Notes under the pieces: model-generated
Databases searched by the model: none
What the model saw: the letters and a program-made list of their open reading frames with translations, nothing else
What the model was told of the DNA's origin: nothing
Part shown: positions 43,790 through 54,237 of the stretch, one piece after another
Numbering within the stretch: position 1 is the stretch's first letter
How the letters are laid out: every line of letters starts with the position of its first letter
Position numbers and translations under genes: made by a program
Origin: Notolepis coatsorum
Lineage: Eukaryota > Chordata > Actinopteri > Aulopiformes > Paralepididae
Reading direction: 5' to 3'
Length of the DNA stretch: 64,000 nt
Assembly (NCBI GenBank): GCA_963971535.1
Contig: OZ020591.1
Coordinates: forward strand, 456,501 to 520,500

Positions 43790-46700
43790 TCACACACGTT
43801 TGATAGAGGCTTGTGGCTCGAAGCCCATCATACTCTCAAGTTGGACCATTGTCTCTATCAGCCGAAAGACTGGCTTGATGACCCTACCGAACCTGGACGT
43901 GTAGTGTTCAGTGGTCTGTGGACCCTGGCTCTGACCAGGCACACTGACACTCATTAGCTCAGGAGTACGCCCTGGTTGTGTGGACACAACACTGTCATCA
44001 TGCTGGACTACAGCAGGGGGGGAACTCGGTGGAGCAAGCAACAGTGGGGGACTGGCGGCACCTGCCACTGGAAGCTCACTCAGAGCAGGGGACATCCCCT
44101 GGGGGGAATACGGACGTAGCCCTTCATCCTCACTCTCCACTGAAGACTGCTCTTGCACCCATGATGCGGTGCGATCCCCATCAGGTCCATCTCCCATGGA
44201 AGGTCCATCTCCCATGGAAGGCTCTGCCGCCACACTGTCCGCATCTGAGGCGTTAGCTTCAGACATGACTGAGAGGGAGGCTTCCTCTTGCACCCATGAT
44301 GCGGTGCGACCCCCATCAGGTCCATCTCCCATGGAAGGTCCATCTCCCATGGAAGGCTCTGCCGCCACACTGTCCGCGTCTGAGGCGCTAGCTTCAGGCA
44401 TGACTGAGAGGGAGGCTTCACCAGGCGCACAGGTGTCGCTGTCCGCGGCTAGACCCTCATCATCAAATGACCCGTCCAAGGGGAGGAAGTTGACCTGAAG
44501 CAGGAGGTTCCTGTGGACTGTCTTCTCCCGTCCAGTCCGGTCTCTGATCCGATATATGTGGCACTGTGGTCTGGAAGCGATGACGGTGTAGACGTCCGGC
44601 TCCCATTTGTCCGCCAGCTTCCGCTTCCCTCTGGCGCCCTTGTTCGCCACCAGGACCCGATCACCCACCGAGAGGGGCAAGCCCTTCATCTTTTTGTTGT
44701 ACTGGTCGGCCTGATGCCCCTGTTCCACTGAGGTGTGCCTCTGGGCCAACAGCATAGCAGACTGGAGATCGGCCGCCAGGGACTTCACATAGGCATCATA
44801 GTCACTGACCACCTCGTCCTGGAGCACATTCTTAAACAGCAGATCAACTGGCAGACGCGGGACCCTCCCGAACATCAGGTAAAAGGGGGCAAAGCCAGTC
44901 GTCTCATGCTGTGTACAATTGTAGGCGAAGGTCAGGCTCTGGACCATCTGGGGCCATCTGTGCTTAGACTCCGATGGCAGGGAGCGCAGCATTCCACCCA
45001 GGGTCCGATTGAATCTCTCAGTGCCACCATTCCCCATAGGGTGATACGGAGTGGTCCGGGACTGCGTGACCCCTGCTAACTCCAGCAGCTCCGCCATCAA
45101 CTCACTCTGGAAGTTCGCTCCTTGGTCCGAATGCAGGCGCTGTGGGAAGCCATACACACAGAAATAGTTGTCCCACAGCTTTTTAGCAACCTTCTTCGCG
45201 GTTTGGTCTTTGCAGGGGAAGGCGTGGGCCAGCTTTGTAAAGTGGTCAGTTATGACCAGAACATCCACAGACTTGTTGTTATTATCTTCAGCTGACCAGA
45301 AGTCGATGCACACCAGCTCCAGTGGTGCAGAGGTTATTATGCTCTCCAGAGGGGCTCTGGCCGCCGGCTCTGGAGTCTTGCTGAGTACGCATCTGGGACA
45401 GTTCCTCACATGGCCCCGCACATCCTTCTCCATGTCATACCAGTAGAAACGCTGACGTACGAGAGACAGCGTTCTAGGTTGACCTTGGTGACCAGCCAAG
45501 TCATGCACTCCAGACAGCGCCTCCGACTTCAAGGACTCAGGCAGAACATACTGGAACCTCTTGTGCCTGGTCATGTGGTCCTTCGTAACCCTGTACAATA
45601 TGCCGTTCTGCATAGCGAGCCTCTCCCACTGCTTCAGCATCCTCAAGGCGGGCTGATCTTCATAGCAGCGCTCGCGTCTGGAGGGTCTTCTGCCCCTTTC
45701 AACGTAAAAGATGACTCTGGAGACGGTGGCATCTTTTCGCTGGCGGGCCTGCAGATCGGCCAACGACAAGGAGGAGACTGCGTCGTGGTCGGCAGTGACA
45801 ACAGTGGACAGGTGACCCGCCATAGATACTGCCCTGTGTCTCGGCGCAGAGTCCCAGTCTTCCTGGGAGGAAAGCACCGTGGAGGTCTCATCCGCCGACA
45901 TGGACACATCAGCAACCGCACATCCAGAAGGGGTCACTAGAGCTTGGGGCTGGCATGTCAGATGGAAGATATCCTGCACCCCCCTGTTCTCCACATCACA
46001 CACCTGCTCCAGAAGAGCGGAGTAAGGCTCGGTCAAGAGACGCCGGCTGAGCGGCCTCACGAAGGGATCTCTGCTCAGCGCATCGGCCACTGTATTCAGC
46101 CTCCCAGGCACATGCTTGATGTCGAAGCAGTAAGGGGCCAGCTTGGACACCCAGCGCTGCTCGCATGCGTCAAGTTTAGGCTTGGTCATGATGTACGTGA
46201 GTGGATTATTATCAGTCCACACAGTGAACTTGTGACCCTTGAGCCAGTGACTGAATTTGTCACACACTGACCATTTGAGGGCCAGGAACTCCAGTCTGTG
46301 GGCAGGATAGTTCGCTTGACTGCGGCTGAGCAACTTGCTCGCAAAGGCGATTGGTCTGGCCTTCTCCTCCCCGACAGGGACTTGAGAGAGCACTGCTCCA
46401 ATACCATCCAATGACGCGTCAGTGGAGAGGATGAACGGCCTCTCAAAGTCCGGGTGAGCCAGCACTACACATTCGACGAGCGCCCTCTTGAGCTCCTCAA
46501 ACGCAGTCTCACAGGCGGGAGTCCAGTCCTCAGGAGTCAGCTTCCGGAACGTACCGGCTCTCGTACGACCAGCACTGGTCTTCCCTTTTCTCTTCTGGCC
46601 AGCTGTCAAGGCGAAGAGGGGCTTGGCTATACTGGAGCAGCCATGTATGAAATTTTGGTAATACAACACCATGCCGAGGAAGGATCTCACTCTCTTCTGA

Positions 46701-48649
46701 GCGGGAGTGCGGCCATCCGACTCCATCAGATCCTCTCTCTGGAAGCCAGAGATGACGGAGACCTTCTCTTGGTCGACAGAGACTCCACTGGCATCGACCA
46801 CATGACCCAGGAACCTGACCGACCTCTGTAAGAAGTTACATTTCTTCTGTGCGAGCTTGAGGTTGTTCACTCTGAGTCTGCAGAAGACCACCTCCAATCG
46901 CTTCAACACCTCCTCCTCAGACGGCGCAAACACCAGCAGGTCGTCCAAGTAGCACAAGAGGCTGGAGTAGTTGAGGTCGCCAAAGATGCCGAGCATCATA
47001 CGCATGAAAGATGCCGGACTGTTGCACAGGCCTTGCGGGAGTCTGTTGTACTCGTACAAGCCCAGTGGTGTTGTGAAGGCAGTGTACCGCCGGTCAGACA
47101 CATGGAGAGGGACGTTGTAGAACCCTGAGGTCAGATCCATGGTGCTAAAGAAAGCGTTCCCACCAAGGGCAGCAAGGCAGTCGGACTGATGGGGCAACGG
47201 ATGAGCATCTTTGACGGTCTTTGCGTTGAGCCAGCGGAAATCCGTACAGATCCTGAGGTCTCCATTCTTCTTCCACACCATGACCAGAGGTGAGGCATAC
47301 TCGCTCATCGACTTGGAGATTATCCCCTTCACCTCCATCTCAGTCAACACCTCTCTCAGTTTGTGATAGTCAGCTGGGGGGACACGCCTAAAGGGCAGGC
47401 GGAACGGACGGTCGTCCGAGAGGTGGATACGGTGCACAAAGTCTTTGACCTCTCCACAGTCCAGCTTGTCCTTGGAGAAGACATCTTGATACGTCACCAG
47501 TAGGTCAGCTAGCCTCTTCTTCCCATCAGGAGACACCTCACATGACTTGATGTTCACGTCCTCCAGTCCACAGTCGGCCAACATCTGCTCAGCATCTAAC
47601 GAGGAGCCAGGAGAGGCGGAGGAGCTGGAGACACCAGACTGCTGCTGACACAGGCCCTGAGTGATGGACAGATCTTCAACAGCAAGACAAGGTGAGACAT
47701 CAGCCAGTTTGGCATTACGACGGAGCGTGATGGGGCTCTGTGTCGGGTTCAAGACCTTCATGGGGACCCAGCGGTCGCCCCACATGGGAGTCACCACTCT
47801 CCCCACTATGATGTTGCGAGGGGCCGACCTCGCTGAGGTGGGCTCCACAATGACTGTACTCCCAGGAGACACATGTGCACTGGCTGGTAGCTTCCCCCAC
47901 ACTAGATACTCCTGCTGAGGGAGGAGGGTAACCGCCTGGCATAGCTTCACTGTGCCTATCACCCCGGGCGGGTCTGGGCCCGACCAGCGGGAGGTGCAGC
48001 TTAAGAGCTCAAGGAACTTCTCACACTCAGGGTCTCTGTTTCTGCAGGACACAAGCTCCCAGTACTTTTCAGTCGACTTCAGCCTTTGGAGAACGGACTT
48101 GATTACATTAGTGCCAATTATAAACTCGTCTCTCTGACCTGGCACAACCAACGTAGGAACCACAAATTTTGACCCACAAACTTCAATCTCCAAATCATAG
48201 ACACACTTTGGTCGAGTAGTCAAGCCACCACAACCAACCAGCACCACATTCACAGGTGCCGGCTGGACACGAGGGAGAACACCAGCGGTTTGTAACTTTT
48301 GTTCACCCTCCTCACTGAGCGTGCATGACATACTACCAGAATCCAACATCCCCCTCAATGTGTACTTGTCACTGACTAACACTGGAGCATAAAACAGTTC
48401 ACTAGCTCCGTTCACTCTCTGTGACCCAACAAAGATGGCTGTTTCGTTTTCTGGAAGTAATCTGCAGCTGTTTACATAGATGGCTTCTAAGTCTGGTTCT
48501 CTCTCGAGGGTTTCATTCACTTTGCCCATACTATCCCTCTCACTGCATGGGCTGGCTAGTTTAAAGGGGCAGCATTGACAGGATGGGTCTGAGCGGGTCT
48601 GTTGGAGGGAGATGCTGATCCAGCTGATGGCTGGGAGATGCCAGGGCAT
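43790..48649 (-). CDS. pol: Ty3/gypsy Pol polyprotein (PR-RT-RNaseH-IN), about 1,619 codons
   Basis: Uninterrupted frame. Order: aspartic protease with a DSG at about 103-105; reverse transcriptase about 420-600 with YLDD at about 567; RNase H with STDASLDGIGAVL (about 745) and TDNNPLTYI; integrase with an HHCC zinc region (about 1,040-1,080) and D, D, E residues near 1,113, 1,172 and 1,206 in CIDFW, HSDQG and GTERFNRTL. RT-RNaseH-IN order defines Ty3/gypsy rather than copia. The C-terminal tail has a 43-residue tandem duplication (44,150-44,420). There is no usable start codon for fused expression; translation is expected by -1 frameshift from gag at 48,559-48,565. No envelope gene is seen. 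Confidence 0.93.
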   Translation of the reverse strand: MPWHLPAISWISISLQQTRSDPSCQCCPFKLASPCSERDSMGKVNETLEREPDLEAIYVNSCRLLPENETAIFVGSQRVNGASELFYAPVLVSDKYTLRGMLDSGSMSCTLSEEGEQKLQTAGVLPRVQPAPVNVVLVGCGGLTTRPKCVYDLEIEVCGSKFVVPTLVVPGQRDEFIIGTNVIKSVLQRLKSTEKYWELVSCRNRDPECEKFLELLSCTSRWSGPDPPGVIGTVKLCQAVTLLPQQEYLVWGKLPASAHVSPGSTVIVEPTSARSAPRNIIVGRVVTPMWGDRWVPMKVLNPTQSPITLRRNAKLADVSPCLAVEDLSITQGLCQQQSGVSSSSASPGSSLDAEQMLADCGLEDVNIKSCEVSPDGKKRLADLLVTYQDVFSKDKLDCGEVKDFVHRIHLSDDRPFRLPFRRVPPADYHKLREVLTEMEVKGIISKSMSEYASPLVMVWKKNGDLRICTDFRWLNAKTVKDAHPLPHQSDCLAALGGNAFFSTMDLTSGFYNVPLHVSDRRYTAFTTPLGLYEYNRLPQGLCNSPASFMRMMLGIFGDLNYSSLLCYLDDLLVFAPSEEEVLKRLEVVFCRLRVNNLKLAQKKCNFLQRSVRFLGHVVDASGVSVDQEKVSVISGFQREDLMESDGRTPAQKRVRSFLGMVLYYQNFIHGCSSIAKPLFALTAGQKRKGKTSAGRTRAGTFRKLTPEDWTPACETAFEELKRALVECVVLAHPDFERPFILSTDASLDGIGAVLSQVPVGEEKARPIAFASKLLSRSQANYPAHRLEFLALKWSVCDKFSHWLKGHKFTVWTDNNPLTYIMTKPKLDACEQRWVSKLAPYCFDIKHVPGRLNTVADALSRDPFVRPLSRRLLTEPYSALLEQVCDVENRGVQDIFHLTCQPQALVTPSGCAVADVSMSADETSTVLSSQEDWDSAPRHRAVSMAGHLSTVVTADHDAVSSLSLADLQARQRKDATVSRVIFYVERGRRPSRRERCYEDQPALRMLKQWERLAMQNGILYRVTKDHMTRHKRFQYVLPESLKSEALSGVHDLAGHQGQPRTLSLVRQRFYWYDMEKDVRGHVRNCPRCVLSKTPEPAARAPLESIITSAPLELVCIDFWSAEDNNNKSVDVLVITDHFTKLAHAFPCKDQTAKKVAKKLWDNYFCVYGFPQRLHSDQGANFQSELMAELLELAGVTQSRTTPYHPMGNGGTERFNRTLGGMLRSLPSESKHRWPQMVQSLTFAYNCTQHETTGFAPFYLMFGRVPRLPVDLLFKNVLQDEVVSDYDAYVKSLAADLQSAMLLAQRHTSVEQGHQADQYNKKMKGLPLSVGDRVLVANKGARGKRKLADKWEPDVYTVIASRPQCHIYRIRDRTGREKTVHRNLLLQVNFLPLDGSFDDEGLAADSDTCAPGEASLSVMPEASASDADSVAAEPSMGDGPSMGDGPDGGRTASWVQEEASLSVMSEANASDADSVAAEPSMGDGPSMGDGPDGDRTASWVQEQSSVESEDEGLRPYSPQGMSPALSELPVAGAASPPLLLAPPSSPPAVVQHDDSVVSTQPGRTPELMSVSVPGQSQGPQTTEHYTSRFGRVIKPVFRLIETMVQLESMMGFEPQASIKRV
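48537..48565 (-). promoter_or_regulatory. -1 ribosomal frameshift signal between gag and pol
   Basis: On the minus strand, T TTA AAC in the gag phase (48,559-48,565) is immediately followed by the gag TAG. After a 6-base spacer comes a stem GCCCAT (48,547-48,552) that pairs perfectly with ATGGGC at 48,524-48,529 across a 17-base loop. This is the classic slippery-site plus stem layout and shifts ribosomes exactly into the pol frame. Confidence 0.8.
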
Positions 48650-50346
48650 GAGTCCTCATAGTGACCAGGGCGGAAACAGCGGTGGCACAGCCGATAGAGC
48701 ATACAGTGTTGATAAGTGTTGTGCCTGCTGTCTTGACACACTTCGCATGGGTCGTGCTGGTTGTGCGGGTAACTCTGCTGATTCGGTCTGGCCTGGTTGC
48801 GCGAATAACCCTGCTGACTCGGTCTGGCCTGGTTGCGCGAGTAACTCTGCTGACTCGGTCTGGCCTGGTTGCGTGAGTGGTACGTCTGCCCATTACTTGG
48901 CTGGATGTGGGAGCGAGACGGCTGACCAGGCTGAGACTGTACTGCTGGGGCCAGCGAGGCCGAACACAGTGAGAGCACACGGTCTAACAAGTCAACCACC
49001 TGATGAAGGCCAGGGTCTACAGAGGGGGGACTCGCCGGGGCAGGAGTCATTAAGATGGGTGTAGGAGGGCTGAGGGCCTGCGCTGCGGCTAAGACCCTGT
49101 GGGGCTCACCAAGCTGTTCATGAGAAGAGCCAAAAGAGGGAGGCTGCTGTGACTGCACAACAACAGAAGACTGCTGGGCCCCACCATACAGGACAGGAGG
49201 GGATGGGCCACCAGCCATGGGGCTCTGACTGCATGCCGAGATGTTAACCTGCTGTGCCCGTGAACTGGATCTCCTTTGGTCTCTCTGGTAACCATCTAGA
49301 CGCTCCTGGACCTCAGCTGCAGTCCACTGCTCCACAGGCTTCAGCTGGAAGGACATAGCTAGACTGGGATCTGGGCAGTGCGTGATCAACATCATCACGA
49401 CCTCGGCGCTTGCATCATCAACACACCGACCCCGGCGACGTAGACACTCATCTGCAACATCGATTGCTTTATTCAGCCGGACCCAGTAATCCATCACTCC
49501 CTCACTAGGCCTGGGAACCATGGCATAGAAGTCGGCCATGGGCATACTGGAGTATGTCAGCTCGCTGAAGTTACGCTTTAAAATGTCAAACACAGCTGCA
49601 GGGGTCATATTGGCAGACAACTCAGGCCGGCTACGCAGTGACACCTTCACTATGTCTTTAGCTTTACCAGTCAACCTGCCCATCACTAGATCACACAATT
49701 CTCTGTCGGTTTTACAACTCGTTCTAGACAGATACACTAGCATCATGTCTTCCCACTCATGTATGGAGACTGGCTCAGTGCGATCACCTCTGAAGAACGG
49801 AGGTGGTTTAGTCTCCGCCTGCACTATTACTTTCATCCTTGACATGTCTGCACACCCAGAAAAACATTGTGGTTGGGGTGCGGGGACCTTGGGCTCAGGG
49901 GCGGGGACCTGGGGCTCAGGGACGGGGACCTGGGGCTGATAACTGGTCTGGTGCATGGCATGCAGAGTAGATGCAATTTGTTCTCCTATCTGTATGGCAA
50001 GGTCTGTGACGAGGCTGCCTAAATCCTCTGACCTAGCGAGTTGCGGGGCTGCATCATGCGTGATTGGAGTAGATGTGGCCACTGGCCCCACTGCTTCAAA
50101 CACTGACTGGCGAACTGTAGACTGACTCAGTTCCACAGGTCTTCCCCTCCCACACATAAGAGCTGACTGACCTAGTTCTGTAGGACCCACTGGTCTTCCC
50201 CTCCCATACATAAGAACTGACTGACCCAGTTCTGTAGGACCCACTGGTCTTCCCCTCCCATACATAAGAGCTGACTGACCCCTGCCATATACAGGCATCA
50301 TACCCACCATCTCCAGATCTGGTGCTACTGCTTCGGACATGTTCAA
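48556..50346 (-). CDS. gag: Ty3/gypsy Gag, 596 aa
   Basis: Intact frame from ATG at 50,346. The N-terminus has two and a half copies of a 20-21 residue repeat containing YGRGRPVGPTELGQS. The middle (about 190-400) resembles a retrotransposon capsid. Three tandem 13-residue repeats with SRNQARPSQQ precede a CCHC zinc knuckle, C-X2-C-X4-H-X4-C, in CHRCFRPGHYEDSC (about 550). The gag stop codon follows directly after the slippery heptamer, with a 94-base overlap with pol. Confidence 0.9.
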   Translation of the reverse strand: MNMSEAVAPDLEMVGMMPVYGRGQSALMYGRGRPVGPTELGQSVLMYGRGRPVGPTELGQSALMCGRGRPVELSQSTVRQSVFEAVGPVATSTPITHDAAPQLARSEDLGSLVTDLAIQIGEQIASTLHAMHQTSYQPQVPVPEPQVPAPEPKVPAPQPQCFSGCADMSRMKVIVQAETKPPPFFRGDRTEPVSIHEWEDMMLVYLSRTSCKTDRELCDLVMGRLTGKAKDIVKVSLRSRPELSANMTPAAVFDILKRNFSELTYSSMPMADFYAMVPRPSEGVMDYWVRLNKAIDVADECLRRRGRCVDDASAEVVMMLITHCPDPSLAMSFQLKPVEQWTAAEVQERLDGYQRDQRRSSSRAQQVNISACSQSPMAGGPSPPVLYGGAQQSSVVVQSQQPPSFGSSHEQLGEPHRVLAAAQALSPPTPILMTPAPASPPSVDPGLHQVVDLLDRVLSLCSASLAPAVQSQPGQPSRSHIQPSNGQTYHSRNQARPSQQSYSRNQARPSQQGYSRNQARPNQQSYPHNQHDPCEVCQDSRHNTYQHCMLYRLCHRCFRPGHYEDSCPGISQPSAGSASPSNRPAQTHPVNAAPLN

Positions 50347-50409
50347 GAATTAAAAATAAAAATGCTTTAGAGGGCTATAAACAAAAGAAAAGTATGTGTG
50401 AATGTGTTA

Positions 50410-50700
50410 AATGGCTGCTCGTTACTGCTCAGACTTTAAACACTAGACTACACACGAATACATGTAGGCTACTGTATGGCTATCCATTCACAATTTACCA
50501 GAACAGATGGGGGGAAAAAAACTATATATATATATCTCATTACCAGCCAACCATATAAACAAATTAGTTCCTAATTATATTTACAGTGGGCATGTGTTAG
50601 ATAGCAACACTTGTTACTGCTCAAACTTTGAACATTAGACCATAGGCTATCTATTCACAATACATAACAGATGAAAGAAAAAGAAAGAAAAAAAAAATAC
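50410..50700. repeat. Diverged tandem duplication in gypsy leader
   Basis: Segments starting GTTACTGCTCAGACTTTAAA (about 50,422) and GTTACTGCTCAAACTTTGAA (about 50,612) each continue into an ATCCATTCACAAT or ATCTATTCACAAT and AACAGATG pattern, so the upstream leader contains a partial duplication of about 100 bases. Confidence 0.6.
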
Positions 50701-51066
50701 AATGGTCTTGTACAACTAGTGTCGTTTCCAATTACTGTATCATTACAATAATATTTACAATTACAATCTATAGCATATTATTATCAAACAAAAACAACCA
50801 ATATCACATATGCGCTTATCCTATGCGCACACGTTAACGTTCGACGTTGTACTCAGCACAGCCAGTTGAATGAAGAAGCGGCGTGCAGACAGCGTCCCCG
50901 GTGGACAGACGAGCGTTGTCCGTTGTCCGAGGTCGAACGGCACCAAGTGTAGCCGGTGTGATCTTGTCTGCGTTGTGTTTTAGTCGATTCGACCCCTGTT
51001 AAGGGATCGCCCTGAGTGGGAGTTGAACCCCGGACGCCCGCGTCGCGGGCGGCATCACAGACCACT

Positions 51067-51094
51067 AAGCAAGAAGTGAATTCACTTCTTGCTT
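51067..51094. repeat. Perfect 28-base palindrome
   Basis: A fully self-complementary sequence centred on GAATTC, with 14-base arms and no loop. It lies next to a GC-rich hairpin and tRNA-like B-box (GGGGTTCAACTCCC on the minus strand, 51,006-51,019). Confidence 0.95.
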
Positions 51095-51204
51095 CCGGGT
51101 CTGGATGCCTCTGGGGAGTGAGTTTACTTGCAGTACCGCTTACCATCCACAGCCACTGAACTACTTGTACCATCGTGACTGTGGATATACTGCGGTACCT
51201 CCGT

Positions 51205-51206
<2 letters not shown>

Positions 51207-51288
<82 letters not shown>
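51207..51288. repeat. (TA)n microsatellite
   Basis: About 41 perfect TA units at the right edge of the gypsy region. Confidence 0.97.
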
Positions 51289-51291
<3 letters not shown>

Positions 51292-51883
51292 TGTTGATTA
51301 TTTAATATTTCATATATATTTAATATTTTAATATATCAGCAGGGTTTACAATTATGTTATGGAAAAGGTTTATGTTTCTATCTGCATATGACATGGTAAA
51401 TAAAGCCTGTGCAAATAACCCATACCCTAACCCATTGTATTCCCATATATATAGTTATAGTTTCCACCAATTAATGTTCCCAAAAACTTTGCAACCCTAC
51501 TCCCAGGTCGAAAGCTCCACAAGCTAATTTAATGAGACACCAATGCAACACTTCACAACCTAATGTAATTAGACTAACGCATCTGTTCTCAGTTTCACAA
51601 CGTCTCCATCAAAGCCAAAGACCTCTGGGGAAACAAGTTACAACATTTCACACCCTGCAATCAATTTCCATTATTATCCTGGACCATATAATTGTTGTAC
51701 AGTACAGTAGTTTGCGTGACTCGAATTACGACCATCATCCCTGATAGCCATCTCATGCAGTCAGCAGTTCAGATAATGTCCAACGACTAAACACCGCTGA
51801 CGAGAGACGTCTTCCCCCGTTTGTAAAAGTCTTCTTCTGTGTATCTTTCTGATTTACTGCAGTCCTCCCACCCCTGTCCGCTG
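51289..51883. other. AT-rich intergenic sequence
   Basis: No gene, domain or repeat ends recognised. Confidence 0.3.
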
Positions 51884-52069
51884 CTAGGAGCACTTTGGAC
51901 GAGCCGGATCAAAGGCCGGCGTTCGTGCAAACATCTTGCCGTCTGTGTAGCGGCGGCACTTGAGCTTGTGGTACCAAAGCTCCTCCTGGCTCCCCACCTC
52001 TCTGGGAGCAATGAGTGTGCGGCGAGACGGGAGTCGGGACTGTGGATATTTTCCCAGTGACTCGAGCAA
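51884..52069 (-). CDS. Possible terminal exon of an unidentified gene
   Basis: This minus-strand frame has protein-like composition: SRLPSRRTLIAPREVG, then EELWYHKLKCRRYTDGKMFA, ending ARPKCS and a stop. High G/C at third codon positions contrasts with the AT-rich flanks. An acceptor-like TTTATTTCAAG lies upstream on the minus strand (near 52,078). I cannot identify the protein. It could be a 3'-terminal exon of a host gene extending beyond the repeats, a retrocopy piece, or chance. Confidence 0.35.
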   Translation of the reverse strand: MLESLGKYPQSRLPSRRTLIAPREVGSQEELWYHKLKCRRYTDGKMFARTPAFDPARPKCS

Positions 52070-52804
52070 CTCATACCTTGAAATAAATTACTTCTTTTAT
52101 TTCGAATGACAAGAGGCACTTCTTTTTGCTAACCCGTGTGCCTCTGCCAGGCCCTCGTTCACTTTGTTCGGCAACAAGGGGCTCGCTCATTAAAGTATCC
52201 AGTGGGAACACTAAAAATCCTGATTTCACTGGGATTCTGGGAAGCGAAAGGAAATCCGTGGCACGCTTCCCAAGGGTCGAACAACCCCCCCCCCATCTCC
52301 CTCTTTGATGGGGGCTGCGTTCCTCTCGCTGATGTGTTACAGCGGTCGGCTGGGTAAGAGCAGTGGTTGAGACTTTGGTTTTGTTGATTTGTGTCCTCGT
52401 GGGCAAACGGAATATGGTTAGTAGACGTTGACTTCTCAATACTAAAGCCTGGTTCCTGAGATTCAGCTGGCAGAGGGATCGGATTTGCATCTGGAGTTGC
52501 GCAAAATGTTGCTCTCCATGACCTTTAACCCTCAGAGGATCAGTCGTTTTGTAGGTAGATAAGTAGCTTTCTTTAGAAGGTTAGAGAAGATCGGAGAAGA
52601 AGAAGTTAATAAGTATCACTTTGCGCTCATGGAGAGTCATCTGAAAACCAGGTGAAACAGTTTTTTTGTTTATCTGTTAATCATTAATCAAACATCAACA
52701 AAAAAAGCCTTTGCTGTGAGTAATTGGATCAAGTGAGACATTTTGGGGGGCGTACCATCCTCATTTAGCTTGAAGCACAGTGATGGAAACATCATGGGTG
52801 ATCT
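52070..52804. other. Intergenic, no gene supported
   Basis: Overlapping frames on both strands near 52,070-52,490 have no domains. A C-run lies at about 52,286-52,294. Confidence 0.3.
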
Positions 52805-54237
52805 GGAGACAGGCTGGTGGATATGGGGCTGGTCTGGAGACAGGCTGGTGGATATGGGGCTGGTCTGGAGACAGGCTGGTGGATATGGGGCTGGTCTGGA
52901 GACAGGCTGGTGGATATGGGGCTGGTCTGGAGACAGGCTGGTGGATATGGGGCTGGTCTGGAGACAGGCTGGTGGATATGGAGCTGGTCCGGAGACAGGC
53001 TGGTGGATATGGGGCTGGTCTGGAGACAGGCTGGTGGATATGGGGCTGGTCTGGAGACAGGCTGGTGGATATGGGGCTGGTCTGGAGACAGGCTGGTGGA
53101 TATGGGGCTGGTCTGGAGACAGGCTGGTGGATATGGGGCTGGTCTGGAGACAGGCTGGTGGATATGGGGCTGGTCTGGAGACAGGCTGGTGGATATGGGG
53201 CTGGCCTGGAGACAGGCTGGTGGATATGGGGCTGGTCTGGAGACAGGCTGGTGGATATGGGGCTGGTCTGGAGACAGGCTGGTGGATATGGGGGTGGTCT
53301 GGAGTCTGGAGACAGACTTGTGGATATGGGGCTGGTCTGGAGACAGGCTGGTGGATATGGAGCTGGCCTGGAGACAGGCTGGTGGATATGGGGGTGGTCT
53401 GGACTCTGGAGACAGACTTGTGGATATGGGGCTGGTCTGGAGACAGGCTGGTGGATATGGGGCTGGTCTGGAGAAAGGCTGGTGGATATGGGGGTGGTCT
53501 GGACTCTGGAGACAGGCTTGTGGATATGGGGCTGGTCTGGAGACAGGCTGGTGGATATGGGGCTGGTCCGGAGACAGGCTGGTGGATATGGGGCTGGTCT
53601 GGAGACAGGCTGGTGGATATGGGGCTGGTCTGGAGACAGGCTGGTGGATATGGGGCTGGTCTGGAGACAGGCTGGTGGATATGGGGCTGGTCTGGAGACA
53701 GGCTGGTGGATATGGGGCTGGTCTGGAGACAGGCTGGTGGATATGGGGCTGGTCTGGAGACAGGCTGGTGGATATGGGGCTGGTCTGGAGACAGGCTGGT
53801 GGATATGGGGCTGGTCTGGAGACAGGCTGGTGGATATGGGGCTGGTCTGGAGACAGGCTGGTGGATATGGGGCTGGTCTGGAGACAGGCTGGTGGATATG
53901 GGGCTGGTCTGGAGACAGGCTGGTGGATATGGGGCTGGCCTGGAGACAGGCTGGTGGATATGGGGCTGGTCTGGAGACAGGCTGGTGAATATGGGGCTGG
54001 TCTGGAGACAGGCTGGTGGATATGGGGGTGGTCTGGACTCTGGAGACAGGCTGGTGGATATGGGGCTGGCCTGGAGACAGGCTGGTGGATATGGGGCTGG
54101 TCTGGAGACAGGCTGGTGGATATGGGGCTGGTCTGGAGACAGGCTGGTGGATATGGGGGTGGTCTGGACTCTGGAGACAGGCTGGTGGATATGGGGCTGG
54201 TCTGGAGACAGGCTGGTGGATATGGGGGTGGTCTGGA
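52805..54237. repeat. 31-bp minisatellite, left part
   Basis: About 46 units of 31 bases, CTGGTCTGGAGACAGGCTGG plus TGGATATGGGG. At intervals a longer variant unit with GGGTGGTCTGGACTCTGGAG occurs. The unit length is not a multiple of three, so all three plus frames and one minus frame stay open by chance; the 400-530 codon frames are artefacts. The array continues at 55,463 after an L2 insertion. Confidence 0.97.

Larger units (their letters stand above)
43066..51212 (-). mobile_element. Ty3/gypsy LTR retrotransposon (ends tentative)
   Basis: Minus-strand gag and pol are both open. The ends are uncertain. Candidate LTRs start (plus-strand view) TGTGACCGGTGT at 43,070 and TGTAGCCGGTGT at 50,948, share about 30 bases, then diverge. 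Both lie next to suitable signals: a TGGTGCCG primer-site-like sequence at about 50,934-50,945 on the minus strand, and a GGGGTGAA purine stretch next to a possible LTR end at 43,465. The TATA flanks fall in TA-rich DNA and carry little weight. Confidence 0.6.

Noticed and set aside
43978-44498. Plus-strand frames opposite pol, including a 172-codon one
   Set aside because: Shadows of the duplicated pol C-terminal coding region.
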